64,000 bases of DNA. Origin: Siniperca chuatsi (lineage: Eukaryota > Chordata > Actinopteri > Centrarchiformes > Sinipercidae). Shown one piece after another: positions 20,680-31,101 of this stretch (positions are counted from its first letter, which is position 1; every line of letters starts with the position of its first letter). The stretch covers positions 4,465,423 to 4,529,422 of the forward strand of contig NC_058060.1 in assembly GCF_020085105.1 (NCBI RefSeq). Direction: 5' to 3'. The notes beneath the pieces were generated by a model. It did not search any database. It was given only the letters and a program-made list of their open reading frames with translations, and was not told where the DNA came from. A program made the position numbers and the translations under genes.

Positions 20680-22780
20680 ACCTATTTGTTTTGGTCTGAG
20701 ATGCTGGTGCTCTAGTGCGACATTTAGTGGCAGTGAATGTTGCATACAGCTCCTTTAAATAAAATGATCAGTTGGAAATAAAACAGACTTTCAAAAAGGG
20801 ACAAATTGGAATAGAAACTGCTGGAATGTAAATAAAAGTGACCTGCAATAAACTCTTTTACAGTGAAAAGAAGCAGGATGGAAAAACGTTGAATAATAAA
20901 GAGCTTAATAAATTAAAAATGTATTGGATCATTTGCCAATTTTATGGATATATATATATATATACATTTTGTCTGTATTTATTCTTTTGATAATACTGAA
21001 CACCTTGGGTCTCCATAAACTGACTGTGTGTGTGTATGGGTTTTAGTGGAGATTTGAAGCCTGTCTAAGATACCATCAAAGCCAGTAGAGGGCACTGTTT
21101 GTCTTTGAGTTATTTTCCTGTGAGAGTTTGTGCTTGTGTGTCTTCACATGTACACACATTATAGTATCACATTATAGATATAAAGCAGTAGCAGCTTTTA
21201 CTAAAAACAATGCTTCCTCAAAGTCAAACAAAAGAAACAAATAAAGACTGCAATATACAGTATGTTTCTTATTATAGCCAGATATATTCTATAAGCTGTA
21301 TTGAATTGATATGGGTCTTTAGTGAAAAACTGGATACAATTTCTTGAATTCCATATTAATGGGGATTTATCAAAACTAAATTGGGTGTCTATGTATAGCC
21401 CTTAAGCTGTGAACTGATTGCATTGAGACACTTCCATAAGATTCATTATACACGACTGATGGTGATTATAGCTGTTTTAGGAAATTACTGAGCCTTTAAA
21501 ACAAATTAGGAACCAATGGGCTTTGAGCTGAGAGCCACAGACAGGGTAGGGAAATCAGAAAGTAATGAGAGATGGACTATCAAAGTTGGTTTTGGTCTTT
21601 TCATGGAAAAATATAGAATAACACCAATCATATATTTTAATGTATTTGCTCTTCATTACTGAGTTGTTGTTGTAACCACCCCTCCCAAACAGAAATAAAA
21701 AAACAGTGTCAGGCTGAGTAATGGTTTGATTGACATGACTAACAGTGTGGTGCTCACTCAGGCTCGGGGAGTGGCAGGGCTGCTAGCTGGCAAATCTAAG
21801 TTCTGTTTGGATCAGGGAGGAAATACTTTAAATTAAGATGGGACACTGATTTACCTGAAACCCGACAATCTTAAGTATTATTATTATTAAATAATTATTA
21901 GCCAGTCTTCTTACAGACATGAATTATAAAACACATCAATATTAAATTAATATTAATGGTTAATTCATTGTTATTATCACTACAACTGTAATTAGGAGCT
22001 TGTGTGGTGCCAGCAGCAGCTTGTGACTCAACTGTATGTTCAGCTGTCCTGTTGCTATGTGCTGCTGGACAACAGATCACCCATCTGCTGCTCTTCCATT
22101 CATCCACCCATCCTTCTTTGTCCATCTCTACATCCATCTGTTCATCAGTGTTTCCCTCAACTATGCTCCTGGCTGAATTGGCCTTTTGGACTTTTCCAAA
22201 ATGAAGCAAAAGATTCAACATATTCTGTCTGATCCTTCCCAGGTGCCCGAGGGAATTGCATTATCATTACCTTACTGAGTTATTTAATAACATATCACTG
22301 TCATGTCTATTCATATACATTCTATAATCTGACCTGCTGTGCGGATATGTATTATATATGATCGGTTTCATGGCAGATGATAAAAGTTTGTGAGAGAGAA
22401 GAGAGCACATTTTTCTTCACTGCCTTGAGTAAATATTAGTATGGAAGCGTGTTAGATAAAAAGTTAATATAGTAAGTTTAGACTAGTTACAAACAGCACT
22501 GCTCATACATCAATACAGTTTATTATATAACACACATTATGATGTATCTTAACATAAAACATAAAAACATAAAAGTGCACACTCTAAGCTCTATGGTAAC
22601 AGTGTGTACTCTAATATAGAAAAGGCACTGTTCTCCAACCGGAGCATTATTATTTGCATACAGACAGGGTTATGGGAGTCGTGATTACAGATAAATTGTG
22701 AAGAATTACAATTGCATTTCAGGTTTGCAATAATAGAAGTAATAATTGCAAGTTATCATTAGTGCTGCTGTGATGAAGGT
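20680..22780. other. Apparently unique non-coding sequence
   Basis: The stretch is AT-rich, with a short TA repeat near 20950 and GT-rich words near 21030 and 21130. Overlapping ORFs at 21898-22232 on both strands have no domain-like content. No repeat family was recognised. Confidence 0.45.
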
Positions 22781-22794
22781 GCAATAAAGTAAAT

Positions 22795-23010
22795 GTGGAA
22801 TCTGCATTAACTCAAGTTATTGAGTCAGTGCAGATTCCACATTTATATTCTGTGCTGTCATCTTCTAGGATAATTAGCACAGGAGCACCACAAGGCTGTG
22901 TCTTAACTCCTGTTTTATACATTTTGTACACAAGTGAATGCCAGTCCTCTAAGCAAAATCATACATTCAATCATTCAATCCAATCATACAGCATTGGCGT
23001 TGTTTTTTAA
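22795..23010 (+). pseudogene. LINE RT fragment (Rex1/CR1-like)
   Basis: The plus frame reads SSSRIISTGAPQGCVLTPV and LYTSECQSSKQN. The TGAPQGCVLxP block is RT motif 4 of Rex1/CR1-group LINEs. Only about 60 codons are recognisable, and the catalytic Asp-Asp box downstream is absent. It lies just upstream of the Penelope-like element. Confidence 0.65.
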
Positions 23011-23147
23011 TCTGATGTTAAATCTATAATGTGTTTTGAAAAAGAGATCTTCATGTCAATGTTATAAAAAAGGACATGGTGATTAATTTAAATGCAGAGG
23101 TCTGATGTCCCCTTAATGTTTTTAACTTTTATATATTTTGGAATTGA

Positions 23148-25450
23148 AAGGTTTCAGTCGTAGTCATCTGGACACTGTTTTCAGAATCAAGACGTTTCGG
23201 ATCCCATCCGGAAGTCATTCTCAATTGTGAAAAATGTACTGGGAACTCAGATCGCATCCTGACACAGGCAGAAAAAGATGTACTCTCCAAAGGGCTCAAC
23301 TTTTCAGTTACGTCAAACCACATCCCTACAGTGGACTACATCACAACCACAGAAACAGCCATTAGGAAGAACAAGATGACAGAAGCAGAGGCTGCAGACC
23401 TGAGGCTACGTGTCACAGCAACACTAAAGAGTGCCAAACCGCCTCCTTCTTACATTACATCCGAAGAGAGGAGGGCACTCTCAGCACTGCAGAAGGATCA
23501 CAGCATAAACATTCTACCAGCAGACAAGGTGTCGCTGCACTGTGATTCTGAACACAGCTGATTATGAAACCAAGGTCAACAACCTTCTTGAAGACACAAC
23601 CACATATCAAAAACTTAAAAGAGATCCAACCAATGGCTACAAGAAGAAGGTTATAGACTGTCTACAGAAGCTTGAGAAGGAGGAGGTGATAGACAGGCCT
23701 CTGTACTACAGACTATACCCTGGGGAAGCCATTCCTTGCATCTATGGCCTTCCCAAAATTCACAAAGAGAATGTTCCACTCAGACCCATCATGTGTAGCA
23801 CAGATTCCATCACATACAACGCAGCCAAACATTTGACTACAATCTTGGCTCCGTTGGTGGGGAACATAGGACATCATGTGGAAAACACACAGAAATTTGT
23901 GGACAAAGTGAAACATCTCCAGTTGGACCCAGATGATGTAATGGTTTCTTATGATGTTGTGTCCTTGTTCACCTGCATCCCGACCTCAGAAGCAATGACA
24001 TCGGTGAGGAGAAGACTGCAGGAGGACTCCACTTTGCAGGAAAAGACCAAGCTTACACCTGAACACATCTGCAAAGTATTAAACATCTGTCTTAACACAA
24101 CCTACTTCCAATTCCGGGGACACTTCTACAGACAGATTCATGGCTGTGCCATGGGCTCTCCGGTCTCTCCCATCGTGGCCAACCTGTACATGGAACAGTT
24201 TGAGAAGAAGGCATTGTCCTCGTTCCCGGGCACATCACCAAGTCATTGGTACCACTATGTGGATAACACCTTTGTGAAGATCAAGAAACAAGACTTGGAA
24301 TTGTTCTCAGAGCATATCAATACTGTGGACCCCAACATCAAGTTCACATGAGAGGATGCCAAAGAGAACCGCCTGGCCTTTCTTGATTGTTCTACACTCA
24401 GAGGAGAGGATGGAAAGCTCCAGATAGAAGTGTACAGGAAACCAACACATACGGATCAATACTTGCTCTTTGATTCACACCATCCATTACAGCACAAGCT
24501 GGGTGACATTACAACATAGAGCCCAAGAAGCGCCCACCGGCTCAGAGGGTAAGAAGAAAGAGGAAAGGCATGTCCAGAATGCACTCTCAGCCTGTGGTTA
24601 TCCTACTTGGGCTATCAACAAGGGAAACAGAACCAAGAAGGAAGGGTGTCTCCATTCCTTATGTATCTGGACTGTCTGAAAAACTACAAAGGATCTTTAG
24701 ACAGGACGATGTTCCTGTTTTCTTTAAACCAGGCAACACTTTAAGACAGAAACTCGCTCATCCTAAGGACAAGATGCCCACACAAAAACAGAGCAATGCA
24801 GTTTACTCAATTCAATGCAGTGAGGAAAACTGCAAAGAACGGTACGTAGGTGAGACTAAACAGCCACTTCACAAAAGACTTTATCAGCACAGACAACACG
24901 CTAACTCAGGATTGCAGAGTGCTGTGCATTTGCATCTAAAAGCTACAAACCACACATTTGAAGACAGTGAGGTGAAGATTCTAAGTAGAGAGAAGAGTTG
25001 GTTTGAACGGGGTGTCAAGGAAGCCATTTTTGTGAAAAAAGAAAACCCCTCTTTGAACAGAAATGGTGGTCTGAGATTCAATCTGCCCAACGTTTACCAC
25101 AGTGTATTAGCACCTTGGTCAATCATATGCTAATCAGGTACTGAACAGTGATGAGGGAGGTGCAGCCAAAAAACAATAGGCCTGATTGCTGATTACTGGG
25201 TTTACTCAGTTTCAGGTGAAACTAGGCAGAGTAATCAACAGATACTCAGGTAGACTCCTTCCTGAGGGCAGGGCTTAAGTAATCACAGAGTAGCTTAAAT
25301 TTCTGAGTTCCCTGTCCATTTTTCACAATTGAGAATGACTTCCGGATGGGAGCCGAAATGTCTTGATTCTGAAAACAGTGTCCAGATGACTACAACTGAA
25401 ACCTTTTCTACGATAGAACACTCCTGGACGAATGAGGGACTACACCGTCT
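23148..25450 (+). mobile_element. Penelope-like element with inverted terminal repeats and 14-bp TSD
   Basis: A 2.3-kb insertion is bounded by perfect 14-bp repeats TATTTTGGAATTGA (23134-23147 and 25451-25464). About 100 bases at the 5' end (23148-23250) are the reverse complement of 25303-25405. This partial inverted terminal copy is a known feature of Penelope-like elements, which also have no APE. The order RT then GIY-YIG endonuclease is diagnostic. About 45 bases follow the 3' inverted repeat (to about 25450). It is shorter than the usual 3 kb or so, so part of the N-terminus is missing. Confidence 0.9.
23331..25133 (+). pseudogene. Penelope-like polyprotein (RT + GIY-YIG endonuclease), broken
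   Basis: The first frame (23331-23561) has SEERRALSALQKDHSINILP. A one-base insertion near 23528 shifts into 23542-24351, which holds the RT: IPCIYGLPKIHKENVPLRPI, MVSYDVVSLFTCIP and HGCAMGSPVSPIVANLYME. The catalytic YVDD box reads YVDNT (24259-24270), so one metal-binding Asp is lost. A TGA at 24349-24351 stops the frame, yet coding text continues (NRLAFLDCSTLRGEDG). After another break, 24570-25133 encodes the linker and the endonuclease: AVYSIQCSEENCKERYVGET with the expected Arg-containing helix (HKRLYQHR) and later SWFERGVKEAIFVKKE. The GIY-YIG core is present but the polyprotein is dead. Expected role: nuclear target-primed retrotransposition. Confidence 0.9.
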
Positions 25451-25464
25451 TATTTTGGAATTGA

Positions 25465-27125
25465 GGTTGATGATATAAAGTGTACTAATTGTGTAGAATC
25501 TTCTTGTTTTAGTCAGATAAATTTAGAATAGATCATCATGTCCTTCAACGAACTGGTAGAATGTCTTACCTTTTGGTTTGATCTGTGTGTTTGGGAATAT
25601 GCGTGTTAAGGATCATAACAAACTACAGCACATTTTAGAGACAGAGTAAGATCGGAATCAAACAGAGATTAGTATAAGTATTTATAATGAGCTCATAAAT
25701 AAAATACACAGAATGTTAAGTGATCGAACTCACCCTCTACACCAAAAGTTTGAGTTGAGTCAAGGAGGCAGATTATTGCAACATAATATCAAAACTACAA
25801 GATTTAAGCAGTCCTTTGTTATCACAGTGCTTAACAGCTGCAGTCATCTGTAACAACATCTACCAGCACTGTTACACTGTTTAAAATTGTCCAGTTTTGA
25901 GTTTTATTTCCATACATTTTTTAATGTTTCTCTTGTTTTATTATACTCTTTTTGCAGCGCCAACAAATTAATTTTTTTCCTTAGAAAATAACATTTAATT
26001 TAATTCGCTTTGATTTGTATGGAGATGTTTTTTTTTCAGATGAAATGCTGTTTACTGCCAGTAAATTAAACTGGTATCTATGTCAGTGTTTTACTGATAT
26101 ATTATTACAGTACTAGATTCATCTGTATGGCGGAGTATTGTTAAACAAACACATTGACATGTTAATGTGCTTGGAGACATTCTCTGCTGTTGCTGCTGTT
26201 GATGTTGATGAGGCTGTCACTGTTTGACAGGTAGCACCTGTCCTGTGTGACAGTGCCAATAAAGTATGTAAATAGAGCCAGTACACTGGAAGAAACTCAC
26301 TTAAAACTGTTTGTATTTTCATGCATTGAAATCAAGCATATACGCAGTAGTATCACACTGAAGCAGCTGGCACAATTTCTATCACATGTTTAGCAGAGGC
26401 TGATTCAAACAAGGCTTCCATAACAACGTCTCTAACTGCATCTGCACTGTATTTGGAAAATGTCCACAACCAACATGTCTGACGCAAATTTTTATAGCAA
26501 TTCATCCAATAGTTGTTGTAATATTTCAGTCTGGACAAAAGTTGTGTGCCAACCATCACCATTTAAATTTAAACTGTACTCAAGCTGAGACAGTCAAGCT
26601 GACAAATGACCCAGGTAAACACCTGCACCTTCACAACTCTCTTCTCTGGGGAGTGTTTAATCATTGCTGAAACGAGACACTAAAATGGAAGTGTAGCCTT
26701 TGTGAAACAGCATGTCTGCCTTATTTTGAAGCTCCACCATACCACCATCTTACCAACAGGACATGTGTGTTCACAGGACAGAATGCATGACACCAGAGCT
26801 ATTTCTGTCAGCTGATGCAAACCAGCTGACTGCAGTCAGTGGCGCAAGGCTCTGGAAATAAGATGCCAAAAATGTGAGATATGCTGTAGCTAATAACTGT
26901 GACAGGCCTGAGACCAGCTTTCACCATCCATCAAAAATACTGTATATGCACAAAAGCGAGACATTGTGTTCTTGAGCATATGACAGTCAAAATACAGTTT
27001 TGTAAATCATGTTCAGCTGTGGGACTGAAGAACAGTACTGTACGTGTGTGCTTGTTGCTGATCAAGCTTTGGTGGTTTAGATATTCTCTCCATGCTGGTG
27101 CAGCTGTCCACAGTTATAATCTGGT
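25465..27125. other. Non-coding AT-rich stretch
   Basis: No domain or repeat family was recognised. Short ORFs at 26119-26562 and 26899-27162 have no conserved-looking content. Confidence 0.45.
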
Positions 27126-27128
27126 TCC

Positions 27129-27419
27129 AATTGTCGCGCCCGACCCCCATTTTTGTTCCTGACACCCTACAGGTTTGCTTGTACAAACAACAACAATGCA
27201 TGTAACCATAATGCCAAAATAATGGTCACAATGAAGGTAACATACAACAGAGACTGCAGTGTGACTGACAGTCAGAGTTTAGCTACCAATATGACAGATG
27301 ACAGAAGCAATGTGAGTTGTGTTATACCGGGTTCAGACTACACGATATCAGCACAATAACAGCCCGACCCAACAGATGTAGGGTGTCAGGAACAAAAATG
27401 GGGGTTGGGCGCGACAATT
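27129..27419. repeat. Inverted-repeat element, 43-bp arms
   Basis: AATTGTCGCGCCCGACCCCC at 27129 runs to 27171 and is the reverse complement (one mismatch) of 27377-27419. The spacer is about 205 bases and is non-coding. The arrangement suggests a small non-autonomous DNA transposon. Within the spacer, at about 27325, TACCGGGTTCAGACTACACG resembles the ends of the element at 48290-49175. Confidence 0.65.
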
Positions 27420-27725
27420 GATCATTTTATCCCTTGTAGCGTATCAAAGTGAACAACAACTGATGCCACATCTGGGCAAAAAGTCTCAGCAAAAAGACTA
27501 GAATATCAGATCTATATTTTTCTGCCTTCCACAACAAATTCCTCAACGTGTTCCAAACGTTGACCAACAGGAGCACAGAACACTCTTCCACATTCAACTG
27601 TAAACATGAAAAAAGCGAAAGAGGAATTATGTTGTTGGTGCTGCTAGGTGGAACTGTAAAACAGAGGAAAGGTCACTTTCACACAACATTTTTTATTTCA
27701 GCCAGGTGTAAGCATGCGTTTGGGC

Positions 27726-27730
<5 letters not shown>

Positions 27731-27763
<33 letters not shown>
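27731..27763. repeat. (TG)n microsatellite
   Basis: An uninterrupted TG run of about 16 units. Confidence 0.95.
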
Positions 27764-27765
<2 letters not shown>

Positions 27766-28409
27766 CTGTCCCCAGCTAATCTCGCATACTACTGGACCCA
27801 TCAGACTAATATTTTTTGTGCACATTTATGACTGTATGCTCAAGGACCTCTCGTGGTTGCAGTGATTCAAAATTTTTGAAAAACCTATTTTATTGACTGC
27901 TCTGTTTTATACCGCCGTTGACTGCTGGCTCCTCACTCCTCTTAACCGGCCGGTAGGGGCCGCAAGTAATCAACAACTGCTTCAGTTTGGAATCTTGTTT
28001 CCGCTAGAGTAGTGATGGGTGGATGAAACCTTAATAAGCTTTGGGCTTTCTTTGTGCTGAAAAAGATTAGAAGCTTTGGAGCTTCAAACTCAGCAAACAC
28101 AGTGACCACAGTGATCTGATGGCTTGTAAAACTTATAGCAGCCCTTCAAGACTAGGGCCGAAGCACCACCACACCTCGCTGATATTAACACTTTTTGTCT
28201 CATATGTGTCCAAGAAACCTGCGTGTTATTATTAAATCTGTATACTTTTGTTCAGAAGTGCGGTATTAAATATAGATGTTATTGCGCAATATGTTACAGT
28301 AAAATAATTATGCAAAATTCCTAGATACAAAATATTTTTGCTGACACGAAACATTATTGTACCTTTTTGGTGGAAAAAAAGTTTTATGTGGGCTTATGTT
28401 TGATATTTA

Positions 28410-28845
28410 CAGTGCTGTGCAAAAGTGTTCGCCCCCTTCCTGATTTCTTATTTTTTTGCATGTTTGTCACACTTAAATGTTTCAGATCTAAGACTTTGGA
28501 GTGGCCTAGTCAAAGTCCTGACCTGAATCCTATTGAGATGCTGTGGCATGACCTTAAAAAGGCAGTTCATGCTCAAAAACCCTCCAATGTGGCTGAATTA
28601 CAACAATTCTGCAAAGATGAGTGGGCCAAAAAAGTTATCACAAACGCTTGATTGCAGTTGTTGCTGGTTTGGATTTTCTTTTCCCTTAATAATTACAACC
28701 TTCATTTAAAAACTGCATTTTGTGTTTACTTGTGTTATTTTTGACTAATATTAAAATTAGTTTGATGATCTGAAACATTTAAGTGTGACAAACATGCAAA
28801 AAAATAAGAAATCAGGAAGGGGGCAAACACTTTTGCACACCACTG
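28410..28845. mobile_element. Tc1-like element, internally deleted, TA target
   Basis: The element starts CAGTGCTGTGCAAAAGTG and ends with the inverted counterpart CACTTTTGCACACCACTG. The inverted repeats are about 80 bases long, and TA dinucleotides flank both sides (28408-28409 and 28846-28847). It is 436 bp, against about 1.6 kb for an autonomous Tc1 element. It lies inside the hAT-like element, so it is the younger of the two. Confidence 0.9.
28478..28651 (+). pseudogene. Tc1 transposase C-terminal remnant
   Basis: The plus frame reads EWPSQSPDLNPIEMLWHDLK, then VHAQKPSNVAELQQFCKDEW. This is the end of a Tc1/mariner DDE transposase. The Glu of NPIE is the third catalytic residue, while the parts holding the DNA-binding domain and the two Asp residues are deleted. 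The frame ends with a stop at 28651. It is not functional by itself. Confidence 0.9.
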
Positions 28846-29312
28846 TATGCAACATTTCATAGTCCAAATGTGATGTGTTTGGAGAGTGATATTCATTAAA
28901 TTACTTTTATTACATTATTACTTGGTATCAGGAGGAAATGTTCTCATACTTAAGATTATTTCTTTCTAATGTACATCACCATATTTCTCAATTATTCTCC
29001 TCTCTTCTTATCCCACTAATGTGCTGTAGTTTAGCTGTAAAACTTTAAAAGCTTCGGACGTCATCAGTCACGTGATATTCTTCATTTGACACAAGCACAA
29101 TGTATTGAAACAGTGTGCTTCAAAGGTGTGAAACAAGTTTCGGAGCTTCGGTGTCATCTGCCCATCTCTATGCTAGGGACAACATGTTAGTATTTGCGTA
29201 TTCTTTTGTTGGCATTTTCACTTTGAAATTGAAATTGTCTCTGCACAATATAAGTCTGTAGAAACTAAATAGCATGAAATGACACATGAAAAGCAAAAAA
29301 TGTCATTTGAAA

Positions 29313-29664
29313 AACTCAACAGCAATGTCTCTTCTCAGAAATCATGACCCAGTTACTCCACATATTTGTGGTGAGCAGTTTCATGTAGGAACTATTTTCT
29401 TTTTACTGATAGCTCCTACATGAAACTGCACAGAACAAGGGCTGTCAAATGTTTTTTTTTTTTTTTTTGGCTCGTCAAGCACCACAAGCCGAGTGCTATA
29501 TAGTCCCATTATATTCAAAAAATGCATACATCTCTACAGCTGATATCTCCAAAACTCAGCAACTCACACCAAAAAAAAAAATAAAAAATGTAGATGGATA
29601 AATAGCACTACAGGTAAGAGGAAAAATATGTATTTTTGATTTTGGGGTGAACTGTCCCTTTAAG
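29313..29664. mobile_element. TTAA-type MITE pieces, head-to-head
   Basis: The right end GGGGTGAACTGTCCC followed by TTTAA at 29648-29667 matches the right end of the MITE at 30695-31011 and that at 59120-59307. The left part (29313-29408, CAGCAATGTCTCTTC to TTTCATGTAGGAAC) lies in the opposite orientation to the right part. So two partial copies meet near 29410. A poly-T run of about 18 lies at 29452. The element is non-coding. Confidence 0.65.
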
Positions 29665-29669
29665 GTTAA

Positions 29670-30395
29670 TGGACTAATACATGAGAATACGTGAAAAATT
29701 ACCACTGTCGTCATATCCAGGGCTATAACCAGGACTTAATACTGAGGACCTGTATTTCTCATGTGCCTCAGAATCCCTCCTAGGAATTGTGATTAAAGTT
29801 AAACTAGACTAAAAATACTCCTTACTCATAGAGGGACTGAGAGTCATTCATGAAGCTTCCCACAGTGACTTTTATCAGGAGGATGACTGGTAGAGAGGGG
29901 GTGCAATATCCCTGTTTTAAATCACATTCAGAGCTGCAAAGTAGAAATTATTGCACAACACATCTTAGTCATCCCTGTCCAAACATATCCTTTTACAGGT
30001 TAGAGTAGTGCCGCATCTTATTTTTGGGTAGTATTGTTGTGCACATGCAGCGATGATGTTATAAATCCCATGTGCACTGTGGAGCACCAAGGAGAACATG
30101 GAATTTGGTCTTCCACTGTCCAATCCCCCTTTCAACCTGTTAACTAATGTGTCCTTACCCAGGTTATCGGCATGTCTTCAAAAGTCTTTTAATTCAGGTA
30201 ACTGGTATTAATGCGCACAAGGACATACATGCATGCGCACGCACGCAGATGACACGATACACAGTCCTACCAAAGGTGTCACATTATTCCACTGATTGAC
30301 AGGTGGCAGTGACACCCCAAAATATGCTGTAATGCACCAGCAAAGGCAGGAAAGAAGGATACCACCAGCATGTAAACATGGATGCAAACAATGCA
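29670..30395. other. Non-coding stretch
   Basis: No domain, known repeat or splice-flanked ORF was seen. Confidence 0.4.
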
Positions 30396-30399
30396 AGAT

Positions 30400-31045
30400 T
30401 TTAGTACTGTAGTACTCCAGAGGCAGAAATACCTGCAGTAAGCGACAGAAGGAGAGAGGAGAGACACGAGAAAGCACAAAACTACAGGAGAGAGATGTCG
30501 AGTTAGTAACATGTAATAATGGGATAAGAATGCGTACAAATTGAAAGGGAGAGGAAAAGAGAGGAGCTCAGTGCATCATGAGAAGTTTCCTGGCAGTTTA
30601 GGCTATAGCAGCATGGGATGGGCAACTATGGGATGGTTCAGGGTTCACCTGAGCCAGCCCTAACTATAAGCTTTGTCAAAGAGGAAAGTCTTAAAGGGAC
30701 AGTTCACCCCAAAAACAAAAATACATATTTTTCCTCTTACCTATAGTGCTATTTATCCATCTAGATTGTTTTGGTGTGAGTTGCCGAGTTTTAGAGATAT
30801 CGGCCACAGAGATTTCTGCCTTTTTTTAACAGAACTGTATGACACTCGGCTTGTGGTGCGCAAAGCGCCAAAAAAACTCAGCAATGTCTCTTTCCAAAAA
30901 TCATGAATGACCCAGTTACTCAAGATAATCCACAGATTTGTTGTGAGCAGTTTCATGTAGGAACAATTTTCTTTCTACCAATGATTTAGATTTTGGGGTG
31001 AACTGTCCCTTCTGCCTCTCGAACCCAAACTGGGAGATTTCGTGT
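30400..31045 (-). mobile_element. L2-like LINE 3' UTR fragment, split by a MITE
   Basis: 30415-30690 matches the 3' UTR copies at 2870-3150 and 41690-41930. The match resumes at 31013 (TGCCTCTCGAACCCAAACTG) after the inserted MITE. About 30 bases of the LINE between the two breakpoints are missing, so the insertion was accompanied or followed by a small deletion. Confidence 0.75.
30695..31011 (+). mobile_element. TTAA-flanked MITE
   Basis: TTAA at 30691-30694 is followed by AGGGACAGTTCACCCC, and the other end reads GGGGTGAACTGTCCCT, so the ends are about 16-bp inverted repeats. The second TTAA is lost to a deletion. The body (TTTTTCCTCTTACCTATAGT, then GTGAGCAGTTTCATGTAGGA) is shared with the copies near 29.5 kb and 59.2 kb. 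It has no coding capacity. Confidence 0.8.
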
Positions 31046-31101
31046 CAGCGAAAATATTTTATATCTCGGCTTTTTCTCAATAATGCAAAGAAAGCTAATA
31101 C

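Larger units (their letters stand above)
28010..29170. mobile_element. hAT-like non-autonomous element, interrupted by a Tc1 derivative
   Basis: The ends TAGTGATGGGTGGATGA and, inverted, TAGAGATGGGCAGATGA form terminal inverted repeats. The flanking 8-mers CGCTAGAG (28002-28009) and TGCTAGGG (29171-29178) agree at six of eight bases, fitting an aged hAT-type 8-bp duplication. Removing the Tc1 insert leaves about 720 bases without an ORF. Its left half is repeated at 31102-31655. Confidence 0.75.

Noticed and set aside
22795..22850. Inverted repeat ATGTGGAATCTGCA / TGCAGATTCCACAT as a transposon end
   Set aside because: It is a short hairpin at 22793-22842 at the 5' edge of the LINE RT fragment; no second terminus or duplication was found.
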